From an uncultured Roseburia sp. (GTDB lineage: Bacteria > Bacillota > Clostridia > Lachnospirales > Lachnospiraceae), in the NCBI GenBank assembly GCA_934358955.1, contig CAKRLC010000068.1:1-14500 (forward strand): 14,500 nucleotides of DNA, read 5' to 3'. Below are positions 1 to 6,780 of the stretch, one piece after another. Both the position numbers and the translations under genes were made by a program. Position 1 is the first letter of the stretch. Each line of letters opens with the position of its first letter. Below the pieces are notes generated by a model, which did not search any database, was not told the DNA's origin, and saw nothing but the letters and a program-made list of their open reading frames with translations.

Positions 1-44
1 ATTCTTTGACCTTTACATTATGAAATTTTTAAAAAATAATCATT

Positions 45-1175
45 CTAACACAATTCCCGCAGGAAAGCTTCTGCCTGCGGCGACCTGGCAAGCTCTCCAC
101 AGTCATTGGAATACAGGATCACTTCGATCTGCATTTTTCCTGCTGCACGTTTCTTAAGGTAAAATAAGATTTTGGAAAGAAGCTCCTGCATAACGGCTTC
201 TTTTTTTCCGCAGGCTTCCAGTTTTTTTACAGCTTCCTCAGTCGTAACACATTGCAGGATCCCGGACAAAACAGGATAAGGAACCTGATGTTTTACGGAA
301 GCTGCTACCAGCAGTTCCATACGGCAATCCCCTTCTTTTGAATGTGTATTCATAATGCCTCCGGCCACCTTGACAAGCTTTCCGATATGTCCCGTCAATA
401 GCATTTTCCGGAAGCCGGCTGCGATTGCCATATCGATCGTATCACCAATAAAATTGCTGCATTTCACACTTCGGTCCAAATCATAATGATACGTTTTTTT
501 CATATAGTCCAATCCGTAATTTCCCGGAGAAACCGCTGCGATCTCATAGCCTTCTGCCTTTTTTTGATTTAATTCCACACGGATCGTATCAAGAAGTGCC
601 TGGCTGCTCATCGGTTCCACGATTCCGGATGTCCCCAAAATAGAGATTCCCCCGACGATCCCAAGCCTCGGATTAAAGGTCTCTTTTGCTAATTGCTCCC
701 CTTCCGGTACAGAAATCGTAATTGTAAGACTTCCCTTATAATCGGCCAGCGCACAGACCTCTTCCACCTCCCGCCGGATCATTTCCCGCGGCACATGGTT
801 GATCGCGGCATTTCCAACCGGCTGGTCTAAGCCAGGCTTTGTCACCCTGCCGACTCCCGTTCCGCCGTCAATCTTTATTCTGACTTTTTTTTCACCAGCA
901 CCTTCCTCTATTGGATTTTCATCCTCTTTTGCCAAACGCACCGTAGAAAAAATGAGAGCGCCACTTGTGATATCCGGATCGTCTCCGCCATCTTTTTTTA
1001 CTGCACAGGTAACTTCTTTTTCTTTTCTTGTAATCTCAAGGATTTTGGCATGAAAAAGGATGCCCTTTGGCGTCTGGATCGTAATATTTTCTTTTTTTCT
1101 TCCTGTCAGAAGCATATAGACAGCCGCCTTGGATGCAGCTGCCGCACAGCTTCCTGTCGTAAATCCATACCGCAT
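45..1175 (-). CDS. cbiD: CbiD, cobalt-precorrin-5B C1-methyltransferase
   Basis: 376 residues, the usual CbiD length. CbiD is the SAM-dependent C-1 methylase of the anaerobic (early cobalt insertion) corrin pathway, acting in the cytoplasm. Recognition rests on the N-terminal RYGFTTGSCAAAA signature (residues 2-14), the central GISILGTSGIVEPMS stretch, and the C-terminal GHIGKLVKVAGGIMNTHS segment. The frame stays open another 30 codons upstream, but that extension runs into the preceding cbiC coding region. The start at 1175 is chosen because AAGGAG sits 6 nt upstream and the family begins with M-R-Y-G-F-T-T-G; an adjacent ATG at 1178 is the alternative. It lies 34 bp behind cobD-cbiC and is clearly cotranscribed with it. 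Its presence points to the oxygen-independent route. No terminator is visible in the 44 bases after the stop, so the operon probably continues past the window edge. Confidence 0.96.
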   Translation of the reverse strand: MRYGFTTGSCAAAASKAAVYMLLTGRKKENITIQTPKGILFHAKILEITRKEKEVTCAVKKDGGDDPDITSGALIFSTVRLAKEDENPIEEGAGEKKVRIKIDGGTGVGRVTKPGLDQPVGNAAINHVPREMIRREVEEVCALADYKGSLTITISVPEGEQLAKETFNPRLGIVGGISILGTSGIVEPMSSQALLDTIRVELNQKKAEGYEIAAVSPGNYGLDYMKKTYHYDLDRSVKCSNFIGDTIDMAIAAGFRKMLLTGHIGKLVKVAGGIMNTHSKEGDCRMELLVAASVKHQVPYPVLSGILQCVTTEEAVKKLEACGKKEAVMQELLSKILFYLKKRAAGKMQIEVILYSNDCGELARSPQAEAFLRELC

Positions 1176-1209
1176 CATTTTCTCCTTTCCCAAAGCTGTT
1201 TTGTCTGTC

Positions 1210-2910
1210 TTAAATATGATCCCGAAGCTCATATAAAAGCGCATTGCAGATTGCAGCGGCAACATTGCTTCCGCCTTTTCTGCCGCGGTTTATGATATGT
1301 GGAACATCTGTTTTTAAAATAAGTTCCTTGGCTGCTTCCACATTTACAAACCCAACCGGTACCCCTATGATAAATGCGGGCTGATAGCTTCCGCTCTGGA
1401 TCATCTCATACAGTTCGATCAGTGCCGTCGGTGCATTTCCGATTGCAAAAATGACCGGCTTTTTGATCTGTGCCGCCTTTTCCATGCTCACAACCGCTCT
1501 TGTCACACCCCGCTCTTTTGCGATTTTGGCAACTTCCTCCTCTGCCATAAAGCAATGCGCCGTTCCGCCGTATTTTGCAAGTTCTTTTTTGTTGATTCCT
1601 GCAAGCGCCATATTTGTATCTGTAACAATATCCGCACCATTTCGGATCAGCTCTTTTGCCACTGCAACTGCATTTTCTGAAAATGTCATCGTCCTTGCAT
1701 AATCAAAATCGGCACTCGTATGAATCGCTCTTTTCGTCACCAGTTCCTGACTCTTTGGCAAGGTGATTCCTTTTTCCTCTAACTCTTTCGTGATGATCGC
1801 AAAGCTTCTTTTCTCTATATCCTGAGGTCTGACATATTCGATCGTTTCCATTTCGTCTTTTCCTGTCCTTTTTTCTTCCCTGCTATTTAGAATCGCCCAA
1901 ATCAGCCGTTCATTTTCTTCCCGCTTTCTTACCGCGATCCTGTAATATCCTTTCTGCAGCCCTCTGTAATTGCTGCAGTCACGGATCAGTATGTTTCTCT
2001 TTAAAAGTTCTTCATACAACGGTCGGTCGGTCTTAAGCAGTAAAAAGTCTGCTTCTCCCGGAAAAACAGTAATGCCTGCCTGCTCTAATTCCTTCCCTAA
2101 AAAATCCCGTTCCTTACGGATGTATGCAATAGACCTGCTGCAATATCCGGTCTCCTTTAACGCCGCAAGTCCTGCTGCTTCTGCGATGGCAGAAATATTC
2201 CACTCCGGAAGCTGGTTTAAAATGCATTCGCGCAAATTTTCATCTCCACAGCAGGCATAGCCTAACCGCACCCCCGGTATCGCATACAGCTTCGTGAACG
2301 CTTTCACAAGGATCACATTCGGATATTCCAGAAAAGAATGTGTTTCAAAGAAGCTTTTTTTCTCCGTAAATTCCAGAAAACATTCATCCAATACAACCGT
2401 GATCTGCATCTTTTTACATTGCCTGCAAATTTTCTCCAGCAATGGTTCATCAATTGTATTTCCTACCGGATTATTCGGGTTTGCAAGAAATAACAGATCT
2501 ACGTCTTCCTTTAATTCCGGCAGGATCGTCTCCGTCAGACAAAATCCATCTGCCTCTGCCATTTCATAATAAAGGACCTCGGCCTCTGTTACGCCTGCTG
2601 CTTTTTCATAACCGTAAAAAGATGGTACCGGTATCATGATTTTTTTTGGTCTGATCGCATGGACGATCGCGACAAAAAGCTCGGATGCCCCATTTCCACA
2701 CAAAATCTGATTCTCCGGAAATGCATGCCTTTTTCCTATTTCCCGGATCAGCTTAGCATGATGGATATCCGGGTACTGCTCGCAGCACTCTAATGACTGC
2801 CGCATTGCTTCCTTTACTTTTTCCGGTATTCCGAACGGATTGATGTTCACCGAAAAATCCAGTTCTACTTTATTCTGATAAATGTCTCCTCCATGTATGA
2901 CCGGACGCAT
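1210..2910 (-). CDS. cobD-cbiC: Fused L-threonine-O-3-phosphate decarboxylase (CobD) and precorrin-8X methylmutase (CbiC)
   Basis: 566 residues, two complete enzymes in one frame. Residues 1-353 are a fold-type I PLP enzyme of the CobD/HisC group: GNGASE (72-77), NPNNP (144-148), Asp175, the VKAFTK segment with the presumed Schiff-base Lys207, and Arg215 in VRLGY. CobD makes aminopropanol phosphate from threonine phosphate for the nucleotide arm. Residues 354-566 are CbiC, which moves the C-11 methyl to C-12 to give the hydrogenobyrinate/cobyrinate skeleton; the catalytic His is expected in RAIHTSAD (His397), and the C-terminal IGVPVGFVNVEAAKE and NRGRKGGSNVAAAICNALL motifs are present. AGGAG lies 5 nt before the start at 2910. 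The fusion joins two non-consecutive pathway steps. The first domain could be mistaken for histidinol-phosphate aminotransferase, but the context and the CbiC fusion favour CobD. Confidence 0.92.
   Translation of the reverse strand: MRPVIHGGDIYQNKVELDFSVNINPFGIPEKVKEAMRQSLECCEQYPDIHHAKLIREIGKRHAFPENQILCGNGASELFVAIVHAIRPKKIMIPVPSFYGYEKAAGVTEAEVLYYEMAEADGFCLTETILPELKEDVDLLFLANPNNPVGNTIDEPLLEKICRQCKKMQITVVLDECFLEFTEKKSFFETHSFLEYPNVILVKAFTKLYAIPGVRLGYACCGDENLRECILNQLPEWNISAIAEAAGLAALKETGYCSRSIAYIRKERDFLGKELEQAGITVFPGEADFLLLKTDRPLYEELLKRNILIRDCSNYRGLQKGYYRIAVRKREENERLIWAILNSREEKRTGKDEMETIEYVRPQDIEKRSFAIITKELEEKGITLPKSQELVTKRAIHTSADFDYARTMTFSENAVAVAKELIRNGADIVTDTNMALAGINKKELAKYGGTAHCFMAEEEVAKIAKERGVTRAVVSMEKAAQIKKPVIFAIGNAPTALIELYEMIQSGSYQPAFIIGVPVGFVNVEAAKELILKTDVPHIINRGRKGGSNVAAAICNALLYELRDHI
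1857..1864 (-). promoter_or_regulatory. Possible internal ribosome binding site before the CbiC half
   Basis: Minus-strand AGGAAAAG lies 5 nt upstream of an in-frame ATG (1851-1849) exactly where the CbiC homology begins (residue 354 of the fusion). This could let ribosomes initiate a free 213-residue CbiC as well as the fused form. Equally it may be a leftover from when the genes were separate, or a chance purine run. Only the spacing and position support it. Confidence 0.35.
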
Positions 2911-2962
2911 TGTTTCTCCTCTCTCTTTTCATATTTCCATATGCCTCAAACGCTATGTTGCA

Positions 2963-3318
2963 TGGGCAGATGTTCCATTTATGTAGTTCATTGTCAGCTT
3001 GTACAAAGAAGATTGTAACTGTCATGTGTTTGGGCAGATATTCCATCCATATCCTTCAATGTCAGATTGCACAAAAAATATTCCATGTTTCATTGTGCAA
3101 AACATTCCGATAAGCCTCTGAAAACGTGAATCGTGTTCAGCAGAGGCTTCCACGATTCATGAGTCTTATCTCCATTGCACAAAAGAGAAACCTGGAATAT
3201 TTTTTGTGCAATCTGACAGTAAAATTTTTGTAGTGAAATATCTGCCCAATCTGCATAGCAGTCGCAATCTTCTTTGTTCAATCTGGCAATAAAAGATATG
3301 GATGGAATATCTGCCCCA
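2963..3318. repeat. 356-bp imperfect palindrome with tandem units in each arm
   Basis: This fills nearly all of the 417-bp gap between cbiB and cobD-cbiC. Each arm holds two tandem units beginning TGGGCAGAT: plus-strand starts at 2963 and 3031, and minus-strand starts at 3318 and 3248 (periods 68 and 70). The outer right unit matches the inner left unit closely (3031-3068 against 3318-3281), and the inner segments 3060-3091 and 3187-3218 are reverse complements with one mismatch in 32. TTGCACAA or its complement occurs at 3067, 3093, 3175 and 3204 in alternating orientation. The centre, about 3140, coincides with the centre of the 107-bp core at 3087-3193. Short open frames over it on both strands mirror each other because of the symmetry and are not credited as genes. 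Confidence 0.9.
3087..3193 (+). repeat. 107-bp conserved core, copy 1, with interleaved inverted repeats
   Basis: Ungapped match over 107 bases to the minus strand of 13523-13629 with 7 differences (3102, 3112, 3123, 3129, 3134, 3157, 3167), all transitions. Internal pairings are A 3112-3120 (AAGCCTCTG) with A' 3141-3149; B 3125-3135 with B' 3151-3161 (10 of 11 matched, the other G-T); and an outer pair GATAAG 3109-3114 with CTTATC 3165-3170. The order A-B-A'-B' is that of a pseudoknot. The changes at 3112/3167 (outer pair) and 3129/3157 (stem B) compensate each other between the copies. It may be a structured RNA or a DNA recognition site; I do not recognise the family. Confidence 0.8.
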
Positions 3319-3327
3319 AACCTCCTG

Positions 3328-4317
3328 CTATCTTAGCAATAAAGCACTAAGAAAAAGCGCGGCAAGACAGATTGCTTCACATAAAATAGCCGTTGCGTAT
3401 AATAGGCGGTTTGCTCTTTTTATGTCCTCGATCTCGACTGCCCTCGTGGCATCCCCGATATAAGGTTTTTCCACAATTTTTCCAAAATAGCTCGCATTTC
3501 CGGCAAGCCGGATGCCAAGCGCTCCTGCACAGGCTGCTTCTGTCTGTGCTGAATTCGGGCTGGCATGCTGATAGCGGTCCCTTTTAAAAATATGCCATGC
3601 CTGCCTGCCATTAAAATCCTTACCGGCAAAAAAACTGGCTGCGATCATAAGAAGTGCACTGATCCTTGCAGGAATATAATTTACAATATCATCGAGCTTT
3701 GCCGCAGTTCTGCCAAAATACAGATATCGGTCATTTTTATAACCCACCATTGAATCCATGGTATTCACTGCCTTATATAAAAACCCAAGGATTGGCCCGC
3801 CAATTGCCGTATAAATCATCGGTGCGATCACTCCGTCTGACGTATTCTCTGCAACGGTCTCGATTGCTGCCTTTGCAACTCCGGTTTCATCAAGCTGCTC
3901 CGTATCCCTGCCAACGATCATCGAGACCGCCTTTCGTGACGCTTCGATATCGCCTGTTTTCAGCTTCTGATACACCTTCATGCTCTCCACTTTCAGGCAT
4001 TTGGTTGCGAGGATCTGATAAGTCATAATACTTTCTATAAAAGTTCCAATATAAGGATGGATCCGGTATGCAGACAGTAATATCACAGCGGTAAAAAGCA
4101 CTGTCATTGTCAGCACAGCCAATACCAGAAACACCCCTCTTCTCTTTTCCTGCTCCGGCGTTGTGTGACGTTTTTCTTCTTTCCTTCCAATTAATTTTTC
4201 TTCCAGAAAGCTGATCCAGTTTCCGATCAGCCGGATTGGATGCGGCAGCCAGTAAGGATCACCAAAAATCAGATCCAGTAAAAATCCTGCCAGCGTTGCA
4301 ATGATATGATAAATCAT
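3328..4317 (-). CDS. cbiB: CbiB, adenosylcobinamide-phosphate synthase
   Basis: 329 residues, normal CbiB length. This integral membrane enzyme condenses adenosylcobyric acid with aminopropanol (or its phosphate), giving adenosylcobinamide (phosphate). Diagnostic segments are DLIFGDPYWLPHPIRLIG near residues 15-32, the KAAIETVAENTSDGVIAPM region in the middle, and KAVNTMDSMVGYKNDRYLYFG. Several hydrophobic spans are visible: the N-terminus, a segment near residues 53-73, the mid-protein region, and a C-terminal ALFLSALLL tail. The start overlaps the stop of the CobC-type phosphatase by 4 bases (ATGA), and AGGAGAG lies 6 nt upstream, so translation is probably coupled. It uses the product of CobD, encoded just downstream beyond the palindrome. 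No odd residues were noticed. Confidence 0.95.
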   Translation of the reverse strand: MIYHIIATLAGFLLDLIFGDPYWLPHPIRLIGNWISFLEEKLIGRKEEKRHTTPEQEKRRGVFLVLAVLTMTVLFTAVILLSAYRIHPYIGTFIESIMTYQILATKCLKVESMKVYQKLKTGDIEASRKAVSMIVGRDTEQLDETGVAKAAIETVAENTSDGVIAPMIYTAIGGPILGFLYKAVNTMDSMVGYKNDRYLYFGRTAAKLDDIVNYIPARISALLMIAASFFAGKDFNGRQAWHIFKRDRYQHASPNSAQTEAACAGALGIRLAGNASYFGKIVEKPYIGDATRAVEIEDIKRANRLLYATAILCEAICLAALFLSALLLR

Positions 4318-4994
4318 TTTATTCTCTCCTGTATCCTGATAAGTTTTACATTGTCCAAAACACTGAGCGTCGTCTCATAGCTCTCACCGTTTTTTACCTG
4401 AAAATCAAAATAGGCTCCACCGGTCAGCTCACTTAATACGGCCATGATCGTTCCTCCATGGACCACTGCCACAACCGGAATCGTTTCGCCATTGCAGTCA
4501 TCCTGACGGTTGTTTTGTTTTTGCTTCTGGACATCCTTTGCATCCTCTTTTATTTTTTCCCGGATGTCGGAAAGCATCCATGCGAGTCCGTCCATCGAAC
4601 GGCGGATAAATGCTTCCCTGGATTCACCGCCCGGAAATGGCAGTGTTCCATTGCTGTCGATCCATTTCTGATAATCGGCATTGTCCTTTAGATCCATATA
4701 GTTTTTTCCTTCAAACTGACCAAAATCCATCTCTTCCCAGAAAGGGACACAGATCGGCTTTTTATGAAAAAGGATCTCTGCTGTCTGAACGCACCGTTTC
4801 ATCGGTGACGCATACAAATACCCACGAAATGGAAAACGTTCCCTGTCACTTTTTTCTTCCAGCAAGCGGATCCCTGTCTCCGACAATGGCTCGTCTGTTT
4901 TTCCAAGATAACGGTGTTCTTCATTTGCTTTTGTCATTCCATGTCTGATCCATGTGATTTTAACTTTTATTTGATTTTCTGTCCGATTCCGCAT
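4314..4994 (-). CDS. cobC: Histidine phosphatase, CobC-type (alpha-ribazole-5'-phosphate phosphatase)
   Basis: 226 residues, histidine phosphatase superfamily. The WIRHGMT motif (RHG at residues 17-19) carries the phosphoacceptor His; YASPMKRCVQTAEIL, EEMDFGQFEGK and VVHGGT supply the expected Arg, Glu and second His. In this cluster the likely substrate is alpha-ribazole 5'-phosphate or adenosylcobalamin 5'-phosphate, the last dephosphorylation of the nucleotide loop. A charged, low-complexity insert (EKIKEDAKDVQKQKQ and onward) sits before the VVHGGT motif and makes the protein somewhat longer than minimal CobC enzymes. The start at 4994 has GGAG 8 nt upstream and overlaps the preceding CobU-like gene by 28 bp; the stop overlaps cbiB by 4 bp. 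Substrate is inferred from context, since sequence alone cannot separate CobC from other family members. Confidence 0.83.
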   Translation of the reverse strand: MRNRTENQIKVKITWIRHGMTKANEEHRYLGKTDEPLSETGIRLLEEKSDRERFPFRGYLYASPMKRCVQTAEILFHKKPICVPFWEEMDFGQFEGKNYMDLKDNADYQKWIDSNGTLPFPGGESREAFIRRSMDGLAWMLSDIREKIKEDAKDVQKQKQNNRQDDCNGETIPVVAVVHGGTIMAVLSELTGGAYFDFQVKNGESYETTLSVLDNVKLIRIQERIK

Positions 4995-5299
4995 ACCACA
5001 CGCTCCACTGTTTTGGCCTCTTTTGCCAGCGTGATCAGCAATCTGCCAACACGCTCCCTGTACTCTCTTTCTTTTTGATCCATCGGGACGATCCCGTTTC
5101 CGATCTCATCACAGATAAAGATGCAATCCGGATGCTCCCTGTAATAGTCCAGCACGATCTCTTCTGCCGGTTTTTCTTCCTCTATGAGCTGTTTTACCCA
5201 CAGATGCAAATGATTCACAATTGGAATATCCTGCCCCTGATGTTTTTCACGGACATAGGATAGCTTGCCCTGGGCATAGCCTCCAATATATAACTCCAT
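4967..5299 (-). CDS. Short CobU-like protein (110 residues)
   Basis: Resembles adenosylcobinamide kinase/guanylyltransferase (CobU/CobP) but is only about 60 percent of normal length. It keeps an N-terminal beta strand and altered P-loop (YIGGYAQGKLSY, Lys12), a HLHLW segment, and the best-preserved stretch FICDEIGNGIVPMDQKEREYRERVGR (residues 61-86), equivalent to the NEVGxGIVP region of CobU. It lacks the middle region with the guanylylated His. The start at 5299 is preferred (AGGAAG 8 nt upstream) over an in-frame ATG nine codons earlier. A full-length but differently degenerate CobU lies at 6200-6772, so this may be a partner subunit, a specialised kinase or a regulator. Function is not established from sequence. 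Confidence 0.75.
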   Translation of the reverse strand: MELYIGGYAQGKLSYVREKHQGQDIPIVNHLHLWVKQLIEEEKPAEEIVLDYYREHPDCIFICDEIGNGIVPMDQKEREYRERVGRLLITLAKEAKTVERVVCGIGQKIK

Positions 5300-5365
5300 A
5301 CGCACATCTTCCTTTCTATCATACATAATGCATTTTTTACTTTACACAAATAGGTCTGCATTTAA

Positions 5366-5400
5366 GTTTATGTAAGAGCATTGCACAAAAGATGTTTCAT
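5366..5400 (+). repeat. Short remnant of the intergenic repeat family
   Basis: GTTTATGT-AAGAGC-ATTGCACAAAA resembles the start of the 12729-12795 hairpin. Bases 5379-5392 match 14 of 14 the 3' end of the 107-bp core (3173-3186), and 5394-5400 (GTTTCAT) match the core's 5' end. The core's tail is thus joined to its head with the structured middle absent. It overlaps the cobS stop codon. The match is short, so chance cannot be fully excluded. Confidence 0.45.
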
Positions 5401-6161
5401 ACCACATACCCGGTGACGGCGACTGCCACCGCTGCAGCTGCTTCACAGACCGTGACGAAGAAGCCTGCTGTATCTCCGGTGATACCGCCAAGTTCCTTGT
5501 AGCTTTTCTTATAGAAATAAAAAAAGCTGATCATTGCTGCTGCGAGCGCTGCCACACCATACCATCCTGTCTTAAGCAATACCAATGCCGCACAAAAAAT
5601 TAATTGTGTATACAACGCTATTTTTACTCTCGTTTTCTGTGCGCCGGATGCAAATGTGTAAAGCAATCCATCCTTTTTGGCAGAAGTAAATGTCACAACC
5701 GCGATCCCGCTGAAGCATCTGGCCATAAAAAATACCGCTGCGACTGCAAAGATGGCTTCCTTCGTATGAAGTTCTGAAAGTGCTGCCAGATCGATCATAT
5801 AGTAAAGCATCAGCATGATCGCAGCAAATGCCCCAATATGGGAATCCTTTAAGATCTCCAGCTTTTTTTCCCTGCTCTGATAAGAATGGAATGCATCCAT
5901 GGTGTCCATATAGCCGTCCACATGGAAGCCTCCGGAAATGATCAGGGGAATCGCAGCTGCAAGAAGTGTCCCACAAAGCGTTCCGACCTCCAAATTTTTA
6001 CAAAGCATCATCCAGCCATAAAAAATGAGTCCGATCACACCGCCAACCCATGGGAAAAAGCACAACATATATTCCATGTCCTTTTCTTTCCACTCAAATT
6101 GCGGCACCGGTATTTTTGAATAAATGGAAAATGCGATCACCATTGCTTTTAATATTCTCAT
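5397..6161 (-). CDS. cobS: CobS, adenosylcobinamide-GDP ribazoletransferase (cobalamin synthase)
   Basis: 254 residues, a polytopic membrane enzyme joining adenosylcobinamide-GDP to alpha-ribazole (phosphate) in the last assembly step. The acidic FHVDGYMDTMDAFHS motif near residues 79-93 is the family's metal-binding signature. Other matches are the N-terminal FSIYSKIPVP, a KDSHIGAFAA segment, and GGITGDTAGFFVTVCE near the C-terminus. Multiple hydrophobic helices alternate with short loops. The ATG at 6161 is chosen over a GTG one codon earlier because AAAGGA lies about 7 nt upstream. It follows cobU with a 38-bp gap. Its stop falls inside a short remnant of the intergenic repeat family. It works with CobU and CobT encoded immediately upstream. 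Confidence 0.95.
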   Translation of the reverse strand: MRILKAMVIAFSIYSKIPVPQFEWKEKDMEYMLCFFPWVGGVIGLIFYGWMMLCKNLEVGTLCGTLLAAAIPLIISGGFHVDGYMDTMDAFHSYQSREKKLEILKDSHIGAFAAIMLMLYYMIDLAALSELHTKEAIFAVAAVFFMARCFSGIAVVTFTSAKKDGLLYTFASGAQKTRVKIALYTQLIFCAALVLLKTGWYGVAALAAAMISFFYFYKKSYKELGGITGDTAGFFVTVCEAAAAVAVAVTGYVV

Positions 6162-6199
6162 CACTGTATCCTTTTCTTCCTGTCATTTTCAACGCTTTT

Positions 6200-6772
6200 T
6201 TACGGCTTCAACCCTATCGGGATCCCAACAACTACTTCCACGACCCGGTCTGAGAGCACTGCCAGGTTCGTATTGATCCTGCCAAGTGCCTTCAGATATT
6301 CCATTGTTCCGCCATCGTACACAATGCCATCCTCAAACACATTATTTGTAACGATCACAAGCTCATCCGTCTTTGCTGCCAAGTTCTGTATGTCCGCTGT
6401 TATTTTCTGCACAACCTCATCTGCCGTTTTCATGCTCCCATTTGAAAACATCTCATTGGCAGTAAGATTGGACATACACTCCAACAGCGCAGATTTTTTT
6501 CTTTCTGACTGATTTTCCTCATCCTGTGGGCTTTCTTTCGTATGCTCTTTTGTCTTGGAAAAATCAAGCTTGCCGATATCGGTCGGGCTTTCGATCGTAA
6601 GAAATCCTTTCCCGGCACGCAGCTTCCGGTGACGTTCTACTTTCTTTTCGCCTTCTGCATCGTAAATCTGCATGGTTGCAATATAATATTTTGTTCCTTC
6701 ACAGGAAGCTAATAGTTCTTCGGCATAAGCAGATTTTCCGCTGCCGCTCCCACCTGTCACTAATGTGATCAT
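6200..6772 (-). CDS. cobU: CobU, adenosylcobinamide kinase / adenosylcobinamide-phosphate guanylyltransferase
   Basis: 190 residues. CobU phosphorylates adenosylcobinamide and transfers GMP to the phosphate. It has the GGSGSGKS P-loop (residues 7-14) and VERHRKLR with His48, the expected guanylylated residue. A LLECMSNLTANEMF segment fits the usual LLDCLTxWLxN stretch. The second nucleotide-proximal motif is atypical: TNNVFEDGIVYDGG (142-155) instead of the usual TNEVGxGIVPxN. The region between residues 70 and 95 is a charged insert. ATG 6772 is preferred over GTG 6784, with GAGGA 5 nt upstream. It starts 9 bp past cobT. The altered motif and the presence of the short CobU-like protein at 4967-5299 suggest divided labour, but this is probably the main catalytic enzyme. 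Confidence 0.88.
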   Translation of the reverse strand: MITLVTGGSGSGKSAYAEELLASCEGTKYYIATMQIYDAEGEKKVERHRKLRAGKGFLTIESPTDIGKLDFSKTKEHTKESPQDEENQSERKKSALLECMSNLTANEMFSNGSMKTADEVVQKITADIQNLAAKTDELVIVTNNVFEDGIVYDGGTMEYLKALGRINTNLAVLSDRVVEVVVGIPIGLKP

Positions 6773-6780
6773 AACATTCC

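Noticed and set aside
1176..1265. Upstream 30-codon extension of cbiD
   Set aside because: It overlaps the end of cbiC, and the proper start with AAGGAG matches the family N-terminus.
2910..3281. Open frames on both strands over the palindrome (about 63-67 residues each)
   Set aside because: Their translations share segments because the DNA is palindromic, neither has a good ribosome binding site or a recognisable domain, and the symmetry explains them.
2963..3318. CRISPR array or insertion sequence
   Set aside because: Units are about 68-70 bp and inverted rather than short regularly spaced direct repeats, and there is no transposase gene or Cas gene in the window.
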